From Rubrobacter_D sp963840835 (GTDB taxonomy: Bacteria; Actinomycetota; Rubrobacteria; Rubrobacterales; Rubrobacteraceae): DNA of 64,000 nt. Shown here piece by piece: positions 43,083-51,333 of the stretch; position 1 is the stretch's first letter, and each line of letters starts with the position of its first letter. Below the pieces are notes generated by a model. It saw nothing but the letters and a program-made list of their open reading frames with translations. It did no database searches and had not been told where the DNA came from. The position numbers and the translations under genes are program-made. The stretch spans positions 62,001 to 126,000 of the forward strand of contig CAWJAM010000002.1 of NCBI GenBank assembly GCA_963840835.1. Direction: 5' to 3'.

Positions 43083-44423
43083 CTAAACCATCAACATCAC
43101 GGGGTTCTCTAGGACCCGATTGACCTCAGCCATGTAGAGGGCGCCATCGCGGCCGTTGGCGATGCGGTGGTCGGCCGAGAGGGTCAGCTTCATCATGCTC
43201 GCGGGGACGATTTCGCCGTCCTCGTCGTAGGCGGGGCGCCTGGCGATGCTCGAGACGGCGACGATGGCGGCCTGCGGCGGGTTGATGATGGCTGTGAAGC
43301 TCTCGATGCCGAACATGCCCATGTTGGAGACGGTTATAGTGCCGCCCTGGTACTCGTCGGGCTGGAGCTTGCCGTCGCGCGCCCTGGTGGCCAGGTCCTT
43401 GGACTCCCTACTGATGGCGGCGAGGCCCTTGCTGCCGATGTCCCTGATGACGGGAGTTATGAGCCCCTGATCCAGGGCCACGGCCATGGCCATGTCCACC
43501 TTCTCGTGCAACTCGACCCCACGGGTGGTGTACAGGGCGTTGAGGTTCGGATAGCTCCTCAAGGCAACCGCGCACGCCTTCATCACGAAGTCGTTGACGG
43601 AGAGCTTGACGCCCTCTTCTTCAAGCTGCTCGTTGAGCTGCTTCCTGAGGGCCATCGCGGCGTCCATCCTGACCTCGACGGTGGCGTAGAAGTGCGGGAC
43701 GTGCTGCTTGGACTCGGTCATCCGCTCGCCGATGACCTGCATCATCCGCGTCGGCTCGACGAGTTGCGTCCCAGGCTCCTCGGTCGGCTCGGGCAGGCGG
43801 GCTGGCTGGAAGCCCTGCATCTCGGCCTGCTGCGCCTGCTCAGGGGCAGCCTCGTCGTCTTCCTGGGCCCCGTCTTCCGTCCTCTGGGCCGTTCCGCTCT
43901 CCATCGCGGCCCGCACGTCGCGCTCCACGATGCGGCCAGCGGGACCGGAGCCGTCGATCTTGGAGAGGTCGAGGTCGTTCTCTTCGGCCAGCCTGCGGAC
44001 TATGGGAGAAGCCCTGAAGTGCCCGTCGGCCCTACCGTCGGCCTGTCCCCCTGACTCTTCGGTCTCCTCTTCCTCTGGGGCCTCGGTCTCGGTGGCCGTA
44101 GCCTGGGCCCCGCCGCCGTCTTCCTCGCCGCCCTCTTCGGCCTCTTCTTCCCCGCCGCCTCCTTCGCTGCGTTCCGGGACCTCTTCTCCCTCGCCCTGGA
44201 TAAAGGCTATCGCCTCGCCGACTGGCACCTCCTGTCCCTCGTCAGCTATCAGTTGTGCGAGGGTTCCTTCGTCCTCGGCCTCGAGCTCCATCGTGACCTT
44301 GTCGGTCTCGATCTCGGCGATCGGGTCCCCCTCGGAGACATCGTCGCCCTCACTCTTGAGCCACTTGAGGAGAGTGCCCTCCTCCATCGCGTCGCCCATC
44401 TTGGGCATAATGACTTCAGGCAC
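43083..44423 (-). CDS. 2-oxoacid dehydrogenase E2 (dihydrolipoamide acyltransferase)
   Basis: 446 residues from GTG 44423, two bases after the E1beta stop. One N-terminal lipoyl domain (lysine in EIETDKVTMELEA), an acidic Glu/Gly linker, a peripheral-subunit-binding domain (ASPIVRRLAEENDLDLSKI, GPAGRIVERDV) and the catalytic domain. The catalytic motif reads SADHRIANG where most E2 proteins have HRxxDG, so the general catalytic Asp is Asn here. The complex could act on pyruvate, branched-chain 2-oxoacids or acetoin; the E1 pair upstream does not settle this, and no E3 gene is visible. Confidence 0.9.
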   Translation of the reverse strand: MPEVIMPKMGDAMEEGTLLKWLKSEGDDVSEGDPIAEIETDKVTMELEAEDEGTLAQLIADEGQEVPVGEAIAFIQGEGEEVPERSEGGGGEEEAEEGGEEDGGGAQATATETEAPEEEETEESGGQADGRADGHFRASPIVRRLAEENDLDLSKIDGSGPAGRIVERDVRAAMESGTAQRTEDGAQEDDEAAPEQAQQAEMQGFQPARLPEPTEEPGTQLVEPTRMMQVIGERMTESKQHVPHFYATVEVRMDAAMALRKQLNEQLEEEGVKLSVNDFVMKACAVALRSYPNLNALYTTRGVELHEKVDMAMAVALDQGLITPVIRDIGSKGLAAISRESKDLATRARDGKLQPDEYQGGTITVSNMGMFGIESFTAIINPPQAAIVAVSSIARRPAYDEDGEIVPASMMKLTLSADHRIANGRDGALYMAEVNRVLENPVMLMV

Positions 44424-44424
44424 C

Positions 44425-45414
44425 TTACTTCTCCTCCTCGTACATAACCCTGCGGGCAGCGTTGGTAACCTGCTTCTCGCTGGGGAAGGCCATCACCTCG
44501 AGGTTGCGCGCGTAAGGCCCCGGAACCTCGGCGCCGCTGACCCTTTCGACGGGGGCATCGAGCGAATCGAAGGCGCGATCCTGGATGATCGCCGCCACCT
44601 CGCTCGCCACCCCGAACCACCGCCACTGCTCCTGGACCGCAACGGCCCTGTGCGTCTTCTCCACCGACTCGACGATGGTGTCCTCGTCAAACGGCCTCAG
44701 AGATCTGAGGTCTATGACCTCGGCCTCGAAGCCGTCTTCGGCGAGCGTGTCCGCGGCGCTCAGGCACAGGTTGACCTGCCGGCCGTAGGCGATGAGCGTG
44801 ACGTCGGAGCCCTCGCGGGCGATGCGGGCCTTGCCGAAGGGTACAGCGTTGTCCCCGTCTTCCACCTCGCCCTTCGTCCCGTAGAGGGCCCCGGCTTCGA
44901 GGAAGATCACCGGGTTCGGATCCCGAATCGCGGTTAGCATCATGCCCTTGACGTCGTTCGGAGTCACGGGTGCTACGACCTTGAGGCCGGGAAAGTGGCC
45001 GTAGAAGCTCTCCAGAGAGTGGGTGTGCTGGGCCGAGAGCTGGACGCCGCCGCCGTTGGGACCCCGTATTACGAGCGGCACCTCGACCTGTCCGCCAGAG
45101 AAGTAGCGCACCTTGGCGGCGTTTTGGATGATCTGGTCGGCGGCCAGGAACGAGAAGTTCCAGGTCATCATCTCGACGACGGGGCGCATCCCCATCATGG
45201 CCATGCCGACCGCGGCGCCGGTGAATCCGTTCTCGGAGATGGGCACGTCCATGATCCGTTTCGGCCCGTACTCGTCGTAGAGGCCATCCGTGATGAGGTG
45301 GGTACCGCCGTAGACGCCGATGTCCTCGCCCATCAGGATGACGCTCTCGTCGTTGTCGAGCTCGTGGACCATCGCCTCCCTCAGCGCTTCACGGTAAGTC
45401 TTCGTCTCAGCCAC
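44425..45414 (-). CDS. 2-oxoacid dehydrogenase E1 beta subunit
   Basis: 329 residues from GTG 45414, three bases after the E1alpha stop. Typical E1beta sequence: MVHELDNDESVILMGEDIGV, ENGFTGAAVGMAMMGMRPVV, QNAAKVRYFSGGQ and the C-terminal PFDEDTIVESVEKTHRAVAV. With E1alpha it forms the thiamine diphosphate-dependent decarboxylase. The closeness of all three genes indicates one transcript and fixed stoichiometry. Confidence 0.94.
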   Translation of the reverse strand: MAETKTYREALREAMVHELDNDESVILMGEDIGVYGGTHLITDGLYDEYGPKRIMDVPISENGFTGAAVGMAMMGMRPVVEMMTWNFSFLAADQIIQNAAKVRYFSGGQVEVPLVIRGPNGGGVQLSAQHTHSLESFYGHFPGLKVVAPVTPNDVKGMMLTAIRDPNPVIFLEAGALYGTKGEVEDGDNAVPFGKARIAREGSDVTLIAYGRQVNLCLSAADTLAEDGFEAEVIDLRSLRPFDEDTIVESVEKTHRAVAVQEQWRWFGVASEVAAIIQDRAFDSLDAPVERVSGAEVPGPYARNLEVMAFPSEKQVTNAARRVMYEEEK

Positions 45415-45417
45415 GGA

Positions 45418-46479
45418 CTACGCCTCCCCCAAATACTCGTCCTCGCCGGAGTAAACGTCGGTGTAGAGCTCCTCCTCCGGCGGCTCCTCGCTCTCGTCGG
45501 CGAACTCGACGGCCTCCTTTATCCGCTCCTTGGCCTCGCCCTTGATCTCCTCGATCTTATCCTCGTCTAGCACGTCGTTCTCTATGAGCTTGTGCTCGAC
45601 CATCCCTATGGGGTCGCGCTCTCTCCACTCCGAGATCTCTTCTTTCGTCCGATATTTCTCGAAGAAGTCTGCGGCACCGTGCGGGGCCGTCCTGTAGGTG
45701 AGCGCCTCGACCGCGTAGGGCTTGCCCGTCTCCCTTACCTGCTCAGCGGTCCTCTCTGCGACCTCGACGACGGCCTCGACGTCCATGCCGTCTACCTTCT
45801 CGTGCTCGATGCCGTAGGCGTCGAACTTGGCGGCGAGATCCGTCATCGCCGTCGTGCGCTCGACCGAGGTGCCCATCCCGTATTTGTTGTTCTCGACGAT
45901 GAACAGGCAGGGGCACTGGCCCTCCGTGCCCCACAGCCCCGCCAAATTGGCGGACTCGTGGAAGGCGCCCTGGCTCATCGCACCGTCTCCGAGATAGAGC
46001 TGGCAAATGTGGTCGGTCTCCTGATAACGCATGGCGTATGCGATGCCAACCCCAAGAGGTATGTGCCCTCCGACGATACCGTAGCCGCCCATGAGGCCCC
46101 GCTCGACGTCGAAGAGGTGCATGGAGCCGCCCTTGCCTTTTACGAGGCCCGTCCCCTTGCCGTAGAGCTCGGCCATGACCTCTTTGGGGTCGCTACCTAG
46201 AAGCAGCGCGTGCGCGTGGTCGCGGTAGGCCGTGATGACCCTGTCACCCTCCTCGAAGGCCTGCAAAAAGCCCGTTGCGACGGCTTCTTGCCCGATATAG
46301 ACGTGGAGGTAGCCCCCGATCTTACCCTGCCTGAAACCCCTCTGGCACGCCTCTTCGAAGGCCCGGATCAGGGCCATCTCGCGGTACAGATCTACGAGAC
46401 GTTCCGAGCTGGTCGCTATTGCACCGTTCTCGCGGGTCTCTACGCCCCCGTTGTCCGAGTGCTCGTTCTCTGCCGACAT
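45418..46479 (-). CDS. 2-oxoacid dehydrogenase E1 alpha subunit
   Basis: 353 residues from ATG 46479, preceded by AGGGAAGGGG. An earlier in-frame start would add about 65 residues with no family likeness. The thiamine diphosphate motif is in YLGDGAMSQGAFHESANLAG, continuing to ENNKYGMGTSV. Phosphorylation-loop-like YRTAPHGAADF and HLFDVERGLMGGYGIVGGH are also typical. It is the first gene of the E1alpha-E1beta-E2 unit. KGKGGSMHLFD favours the pyruvate/acetoin branch, but this is not decisive. Confidence 0.93.
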   Translation of the reverse strand: MSAENEHSDNGGVETRENGAIATSSERLVDLYREMALIRAFEEACQRGFRQGKIGGYLHVYIGQEAVATGFLQAFEEGDRVITAYRDHAHALLLGSDPKEVMAELYGKGTGLVKGKGGSMHLFDVERGLMGGYGIVGGHIPLGVGIAYAMRYQETDHICQLYLGDGAMSQGAFHESANLAGLWGTEGQCPCLFIVENNKYGMGTSVERTTAMTDLAAKFDAYGIEHEKVDGMDVEAVVEVAERTAEQVRETGKPYAVEALTYRTAPHGAADFFEKYRTKEEISEWRERDPIGMVEHKLIENDVLDEDKIEEIKGEAKERIKEAVEFADESEEPPEEELYTDVYSGEDEYLGEA

Positions 46480-46571
46480 TGACGGCCCCTTCCCTCTCAG
46501 AGGTACAAACCCAGAGACAGAATACCAAAACCGCGGGTTTGGCACGCAGTCCCTTGCCCCATGTCCGGCTC

Positions 46572-47123
46572 CTACGCTTTTTCTAACCACTCCCGCACGG
46601 CCCCAAACGCCCGCGCCCTGTGGGAGTTTGTGTTTTTTCCTTCTCCCATCTCGGCGTAGGTCATCGAAGACCACCCTGGAACGAACACGGGATCGTAGCC
46701 AAACCCGCCCTCCCCCCGCGGCTCTTGCGCCAGGGTCCCAGGAACCTCACCCCTGAAAGTGCGCACGGTCCCGTCCGCCTCAGCGAGCGCGACGACGCAC
46801 ACGGCCCTCGCGGAACGGTCCTCGCCGGGACCGAGCATCCTGAGCAGCCCCTCGTTCCCGACGCTGCTCATGAGCCACTTTGTGAGCGCCCCCGGGAACC
46901 CTTCCCACACATCGACCATGAGCCCGGAGTCCTCGACCAGGATAGGAACATCCGGTTCTCCGAGGGCCTTGCGGGCCGCGCGGACCTTCTCTGTCGCGAC
47001 CTCGGCGGGGTCAATGGCCTGTATCTCGGGCAGGTCGAGATCTACGCTCTCGAGCGCGACGCCGAGGATCTCCTGTACCTCGCGGAGCTTGTGCTCGTTG
47101 GTCGTCACGAAGATGGTTCTCAT
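46572..47123 (-). CDS. rdgB: Inosine/xanthosine triphosphate pyrophosphatase (RdgB/HAM1)
   Basis: 183 residues from ATG 47123, with GGGGGAG upstream. The family opening is recognisable (FVTTNEHKLREVQEIL), followed by EDSGLMVDVWEGFPGALTKW and GEGGFGYDPVFVP, with late SHRARAFGAVREWL. It hydrolyses ITP, dITP and XTP to keep them out of DNA and RNA. The spacing to the E1alpha gene (about 90 bases) makes co-transcription possible, but there is no functional link. Confidence 0.92.
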   Translation of the reverse strand: MRTIFVTTNEHKLREVQEILGVALESVDLDLPEIQAIDPAEVATEKVRAARKALGEPDVPILVEDSGLMVDVWEGFPGALTKWLMSSVGNEGLLRMLGPGEDRSARAVCVVALAEADGTVRTFRGEVPGTLAQEPRGEGGFGYDPVFVPGWSSMTYAEMGEGKNTNSHRARAFGAVREWLEKA

Positions 47124-47142
47124 GGCTCTCCCCCAATCAAGC

Positions 47143-47195
47143 TTGTCAGCATTTCAGCTTGTCAGCATTTCAGCTCTTTTGCATGCTGAGGTGCT
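47143..47195. repeat. Repeat family A element
   Basis: TGTCAGCATTTCAGCTTGTC and AGCATTTCAGC followed by the inverted CATGCTGAGGTGCTTGC, upstream of rdgB. Confidence 0.65.
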
Positions 47196-47402
47196 TGCAA
47201 GGAGGTTGGACTTCATTGCGCGCTGGATTGTAGCGTGGGGGACATTGTGCCTGAGTGTGCAAAGTCTGGGCGCGGTTTTGTTACAATAGAGACGTAGCAA
47301 GAAGCTACCGATATCTTACTAGCGGCACAGCCGCTTCTTCGGGCCCCAGGAAAGCAGGCTCGACCTTTCACCGGGGAGGTACCAGATCCTACCGAAGGGA
47401 AG
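47196..47402 (+). promoter_or_regulatory. Upstream region of the 136-aa hypothetical gene
   Basis: A -10-like TACAAT at 47282-47287 is preceded by GGTTTTGT without a good -35. It could initiate a leader of about 110 bases that includes a short stem (AGCGGC-ACA-GCCGCT, 47322-47336). Confidence 0.35.
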
Positions 47403-47813
47403 ATGCCTCTCATGTCCGACGTATACATCAGACATCGAGACTCGAGGAGATTATCCCGTTGCGAGTTCGAGCGTACCCTCGAGGGTGAATATTGTCGTGA
47501 GAATGGAGAGGTCAGGCTGGACGGCTTGACGTTGTGCAACCGGCACGACGACTATCTCCGTCTGGAGGAGCGGGTGACCTACTGGCGGGCGATGCTTGCG
47601 CACGTGGACCTGTGGTCTGGGGAAGCACGCAGCACGGGGAGGGAGGACCTGGTGCGTCTGCTCGAGGGTGAGTGGGCGAGGGCCCTGGCGGGACTCGGGC
47701 ATGCTTCAGGAGAGATGGAGGAGCTAGAAGGCGGGAGCCACGAAGAAGACGGTTCGGGCGACGGTAGGGCTCCGATTCTACGGCCCCGACCATTCCTCCT
47801 TAGCCTCATCTGA
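47403..47813 (+). CDS. Hypothetical protein with possible zinc-binding cysteines
   Basis: 136 residues from ATG 47403 (GAAGGGAAG just upstream; ATG 47412 is also possible). The N-terminal half has CEFERTLEGEYCRENGEV and LTLCNRHDDYLRLEERV, so Cys, Cys, Cys and His are spaced as in a small zinc finger. The helical middle WRAMLAHVDLWSGEAR and LVRLLEGEWARALAGLG follows, then a low-complexity Glu/Gly tail. I do not recognise a family. The last 36 bases overlap the 3' end of the convergent Crp/FNR gene, so the tail may be loosely constrained. Confidence 0.6.
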   Translation: MPLMSDVYIRHRDSRRLSRCEFERTLEGEYCRENGEVRLDGLTLCNRHDDYLRLEERVTYWRAMLAHVDLWSGEARSTGREDLVRLLEGEWARALAGLGHASGEMEELEGGSHEEDGSGDGRAPILRPRPFLLSLI

Positions 47814-48515
47814 TTGGGCGTAACCGGCCGACCTCTTTAAGGCGTCGATGTCGGCGACGTAGATCAGACGCCGCCTCAACTGCACCACGCCCTCGTCCTG
47901 GAGTAGCCCGAAGGCCCTTGTGACGGCTGTGCGGTTGGCCCCGATCATGGTCCCCAGGCGCTCGTGGGTGTAGTGGGTGGGTATCCTGTAACCCGCGCCG
48001 CTCCTTACGCCCTCGCTCTCTACCAGGAGCGCTATGATGCTGGCAAGGCGTGCTCGGACGTCTTTCATGACGACGTCCTCGAGGCGGGTCTCCTGGCGCC
48101 TGAGCCGCTCGCTCAAGAGCTCCATTATCCGTAAACCTACCTCGGGCTTCTCAAGGATCAAACGCTCCAGGTCAGCCCTTAGCATCGTGGAGACCTGGGA
48201 GGGGGCCAGCGCCTGGGCGTAGGCACCCTCCAACCGCTGGCCCGTGAGCGCCATCTCCCCGAAAACGGTTCCTGCCTCCACCACGGCGAGGGTGAACTCA
48301 CGTCCATCAGGGGTACTCCTGAATATCCTGACCCTGCCCCTCTGCAGAAGGAAGAGCCTCTCCGAACGGTCCTGCGGTCCGAAGAAGATCTCGCCACTCT
48401 GAAGGCGTCGGTCGGGAAGCTGGCCGTTGAGGCTCTTTATCTCTTCTTCCGTGAGCGGTTCGAAGATATCCACCAGGGAGAGAAGTCTGACCCGCTCGGT
48501 ACTTGCCTCTGACAA
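47778..48515 (-). CDS. Crp/FNR family transcriptional regulator
   Basis: 245 residues. The cyclic-nucleotide-like domain (about 10-130) includes GEIFFGPQDRSERLFLLQRG and GTVFGEMALTGQRLEGAYAQ. The usual cAMP-phosphate Arg-Thr/Ser pair is not seen, and no FNR-type cysteine set is present. The C-terminal winged helix has THERLGTMIGANRTAVTRAF. The ligand is therefore unknown. A perfect TATAAT on the minus strand at 48579-48584 is a likely -10. The convergent hypothetical gene overlaps its end. Confidence 0.88.
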   Translation of the reverse strand: MSEASTERVRLLSLVDIFEPLTEEEIKSLNGQLPDRRLQSGEIFFGPQDRSERLFLLQRGRVRIFRSTPDGREFTLAVVEAGTVFGEMALTGQRLEGAYAQALAPSQVSTMLRADLERLILEKPEVGLRIMELLSERLRRQETRLEDVVMKDVRARLASIIALLVESEGVRSGAGYRIPTHYTHERLGTMIGANRTAVTRAFGLLQDEGVVQLRRRLIYVADIDALKRSAGYAQSDEAKEEWSGP

Positions 48516-48902
48516 CGCTGAAATCCTCCGCCTTGTTTCGTAACTTGCCGCGGAAACCTGCTCTAGATTTTCACCATCATTATAGTGGACGCTGGCTCAC
48601 ACTGCACCTTTCGGGCCATCGGGTCGGACCATACGCAGAGGACCCGCTCGCCGCGGCAGAGAGCACCCAGAGACCGCCGGCACTATGGACGAGACCCCGA
48701 GAATGGCGCATTTCACAAGAATTTAACCCATGCTTCTCGTGCCGGGTGCCGCTGGGCACAAAGTGCCCCAGGATACATAAAGAGGTGTAGAACCCTGCTA
48801 CAAATACCGCTGGAGAAAGGGAACCTGGTTGGGATCGGGCCCGGGCTGTCCCCGGTGAATGGGGTCTGGTCCCGACCAGTGAACGGCAAGGGGGCATGCT
48901 TT
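48516..48902. promoter_or_regulatory. Promoter region of the Crp/FNR gene and upstream space
   Basis: 387 bases without a recognised gene. On the minus strand CACTATAATGATGG (TATAAT at 48579-48584) is the best -10, about 63 bases before the Crp/FNR start, with only a weak -35. A short stem, GTGCCGCTGGGCAC, lies at about 48745-48762. The right part leads to the small gene at 48903. Confidence 0.45.
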
Positions 48903-49103
48903 TTGGAATCGCATGAGGCGCGTATCGGCACGTCGGTGGGAGTGCTCGACGGAAGCAAGCGAACCGGGAAAGGACGCGTCGGCACGATAGAGAGGACCTA
49001 CGGCCATCCCAACTACCTGGCGGTAGACGTGCGGTTCGAAGACGGGAGCGTCGAGCTTTACTGGTACCACGAACTGCGGACGATGGAGCAGCCCTTATCG
49101 TGA
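48903..49103 (+). CDS. Small SH3/KOW-like protein, paralogue 2
   Basis: 66 residues from TTG 48903, with AAGGGGG eight bases upstream; a GTG at 48879 is in frame and possible. The core SHEARIGTSVGVLDGS, GRVGTIERTYGHPNYLAVDV and FEDGSVELYWYHELR aligns with the proteins at 15390 and 49138. The conserved Gly-x-x-Gly, Asp-Val and Glu-Asp-Gly positions suggest a small beta barrel. It lies 34 bases before paralogue 3, and the two probably share a transcript. Role unknown. Confidence 0.68.
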   Translation: MESHEARIGTSVGVLDGSKRTGKGRVGTIERTYGHPNYLAVDVRFEDGSVELYWYHELRTMEQPLS

Positions 49104-49137
49104 AACGTTTGGGCAGATCAACAGGAGGCTAGAGCGC

Positions 49138-49344
49138 GTGCAAGCCAACGAAGCCAGGAGAGGCACCATAGTACGGGTGAGGGAAGGGCACTGGAAGAGC
49201 CAGTTCGCCGGAATGCGCGGCACTGTTCAGAACTGCTGGGGCAATTCGGAACACGCTGCCGTGGACGTTCTGCTCGAGGACGGGCGTTCCGAGTTGTTCT
49301 GGCTTACCGACCTGTCTGTGGTGGACGAGGACATCGCCGTATAG
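49138..49344 (+). CDS. Small SH3/KOW-like protein, paralogue 3
   Basis: 68 residues from GTG 49138, with AGGAGG ten bases upstream. Core: ANEARRGTIVRVREGHW, GMRGTVQNCWGNSEHAAVDV, LLEDGRSELFWLTDLS. It ends at a TAG (49342-49344), and the same frame continues open as the 59-residue ORF at 49363, so readthrough or a recently created stop is conceivable. Tandem with paralogue 2. Confidence 0.7.
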   Translation: MQANEARRGTIVRVREGHWKSQFAGMRGTVQNCWGNSEHAAVDVLLEDGRSELFWLTDLSVVDEDIAV

Positions 49345-49362
49345 CCGTCTGGTCTCTCGCTG

Positions 49363-49542
49363 GTGGAGCAGGAGAGCGTAGACGGGCATCATGAGTTCTG
49401 GTTGCCGTTCGGCTATTACCTGGACCTCGATACAGACCTGCTGATATTACGTAGGTCCGACGGGTCTTTCGTGGCCACCTTCAGCGCCTCGGGCGCAGAC
49501 CTCTTCGAAGTAGAGTTGATGGCCTGGGAAGATGCCGATTAG
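49363..49542 (+). CDS. Small acidic protein, 59 aa
   Basis: GTG start at 49363 and TAG at 49540-49542. Sequence pieces HHEFWLPFGYYLDLDTDLLI and SDGSFVATFSASGADLFEVE show strand-like alternation typical of a real folded protein. It is in the same frame as paralogue 3, separated from it by a single TAG and six codons. No clear ribosome binding site is seen just before the GTG, which makes coupling to the upstream gene likely. Family unknown. Confidence 0.6.
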   Translation: MEQESVDGHHEFWLPFGYYLDLDTDLLILRRSDGSFVATFSASGADLFEVELMAWEDAD

Positions 49543-49549
49543 AGCAGCT

Positions 49550-49655
49550 TGCAATGAGGTTTGACACCTCTTTGCAAGTTCTCAGCATTTCAGCTTGTCA
49601 GCCTAGTGTTCTTGCTGACGTGCTGACCGGCTGAAATGCTGACTAGCTGAAATTA
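49550..49655. repeat. Hairpin terminator followed by repeat family A element
   Basis: CTTGCAATGAGGT and ACCTCTTTGCAAG (49550-49580) form an imperfect stem right after the small gene. Then CAGCATTTCAGCTTGTCAGC and the inverted GCTGACCGGCTGAAATGCTG follow at 49583-49655. Confidence 0.65.
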
Positions 49656-50016
49656 GAACCAGCGGCTGATACATGAAACAAACCCTAGCCCAGGAGGGGG
49701 AATGGACTAGGGTTAATTCGCGCTCAAGATACCATTCCACGACGCGAGAATACGTATCTCGGCGCACATCGTGCCCTGCGATACAATCATTTCCGGCCTC
49801 TTGCTACACCCTTGCCACATCCTTGTGCGGGAGGCGTAGTCGTATGGAGCCGGGTTTACGGGTTCGTTCTATAAATACAGGAGCGATCCTTATGATACAG
49901 TCGCCTCCATGTGTCCTCACACCAGCCGTTTCGAGATGTTGCCGGAGCTCTGGCAGGTGCTCTCGGGGAGGCTCGGTTGGAGAAACGTTCAGACCACCGC
50001 CAACGGGAGTTAAGCT
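49656..50016. other. Leader region of the aminotransferase gene
   Basis: 360 bases with no recognised gene. An imperfect hairpin AACCCTAG... CTAGGGTT lies at 49680-49713. A TATAAA at about 49870 may be a -10 box. No riboswitch or T-box core was recognised. Confidence 0.35.
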
Positions 50017-51327
50017 TTGCCGCTCGTAGACCTCGACCGATTCGACTTCCTCTACGCAACCAGGGTCAAGGGCATGAAGTCTGCCGCGACCCGCGACCTG
50101 ATGGCGACGCTCTCGCGGCCTGGCATCATCTCGCTCGCCGGCGGCTTCCCAGACACCAGGGCTTTTGGGGAGGAGGCGTTCCGGGAGATCTCGAAGAACA
50201 TCGCCTCCGACGCGGCCCAGGCCCTGCAGTACGGGCCGACGGCGGGTCTCGAAGCCATAAAGGACGTCATCGTCGAGGTCATGGGCGCCGAAGGCACTCC
50301 GGCGAGGCAGGAGGACGTCTTCGTAACCACGGGGGCCCAGCAGGGACTTGACTTGATCGCCAAGGTCTTCCTCGACGAGGGCGACGCCGTATTGTGCGAA
50401 GGACCGACCTACGCCGGGGCGCTCAACGCGTTCGCGGCCTACAGGCCGCGCATAGCCCACGTCCCCATGGACCGCGCCGGCATCATTCCCGTCGCCGCCC
50501 GCGAGACCCTCAAGAGGGCCAGGGCGCAGGGCCTCTACGTGAAGTTCCTCTACACCGTGCCGAACTTCCAGAACCCGGCTGGCGTGACCATGGTCGCCGA
50601 GCGGCGCGGGGAGCTCCTCGATTTGGCGCGCGAGTTCGACCTGGTGATCGTGGAGGACAACCCTTACGGGATGCTCCGCTTCGAGGGCGAGCCGCTTCCG
50701 TCGCTGGCGGCGTTGGAGCAGGAAGAAGGTGACCTCGACAGGGTCGTCTACCTGGGGACGTTCTCCAAGATCTTCGCCCCAGGCGTCAGGCTCGGGTGGG
50801 TCCACGCGCAGCCCGGAATCTTGCACAAGATCAACGTCGGCAAGCAGGGCGCCGACCTCTGCTCCTCGAACCTCTCGCAGATGATGATCTCCTCCTACTT
50901 CCAGAACGCAGACTGGAGGGCTTACGTCGAGCGCCTGACCTCGATGTACAAGGAGCGACGCGACGCGATGCTCGACGCCCTGGCTGAGTTTATGCCGAAG
51001 GAGGTCCACTGGACCCACCCTGAGGGTGGGCTCTTCGTTTGGGCGACGCTCCCTTCGTACCTGGACGCGACCGCGATGCTCCCCCGCGCCATAGCGAGGA
51101 ACGTCGCCTACGTGCCTGGCGAGGGTTTCTACGGGGGTGCTCCTGGCACTGGCAAGAACAACATGAGGTTGAACTTCTCGTTTGTGGAGCCCGACCGGAT
51201 AAGGCGCGGCATAGAGTTGCTCTCCGAGGTGATCCGCGAGCGCATGGAGCTCAGGAGCGACCTGGAACGCGGCTCTCACAGAGGTGCCGTGCGCGGCAGC
51301 CGCTCGACCGTCGGCACGGACGGTTAG
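50017..51327 (+). CDS. PLP-dependent aminotransferase (LysN/2-aminoadipate transaminase-like)
   Basis: 436 residues from TTG 50017. Fold-type I class I/II aminotransferase: SLAGGFPDTRAF, ALQYGPTAGLEAIKD, TTGAQQGLDLIAKVFLDEGD, VEDNPYGMLRF, the PLP lysine in YLGTFSKIFAPGVRLGWV, and the carboxylate-binding Arg in NNMRLNFSF. The opening and the order of motifs match multispecific enzymes such as Thermus LysN, which transaminate 2-aminoadipate, branched-chain or aromatic amino acids. The next gene begins 6 bases downstream and encodes a D-Ala-D-Ala-ligase-like protein, so a joint peptide or amino-acid pathway is possible. The substrate is open. Confidence 0.88.
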   Translation: MPLVDLDRFDFLYATRVKGMKSAATRDLMATLSRPGIISLAGGFPDTRAFGEEAFREISKNIASDAAQALQYGPTAGLEAIKDVIVEVMGAEGTPARQEDVFVTTGAQQGLDLIAKVFLDEGDAVLCEGPTYAGALNAFAAYRPRIAHVPMDRAGIIPVAARETLKRARAQGLYVKFLYTVPNFQNPAGVTMVAERRGELLDLAREFDLVIVEDNPYGMLRFEGEPLPSLAALEQEEGDLDRVVYLGTFSKIFAPGVRLGWVHAQPGILHKINVGKQGADLCSSNLSQMMISSYFQNADWRAYVERLTSMYKERRDAMLDALAEFMPKEVHWTHPEGGLFVWATLPSYLDATAMLPRAIARNVAYVPGEGFYGGAPGTGKNNMRLNFSFVEPDRIRRGIELLSEVIRERMELRSDLERGSHRGAVRGSRSTVGTDG

Positions 51328-51333
51328 GGTCTC

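Noticed and set aside
49656..50016. T-box or amino-acid riboswitch upstream of the aminotransferase gene
   Set aside because: Only an imperfect hairpin and a TATAAA were found; the T-box core sequence is absent.
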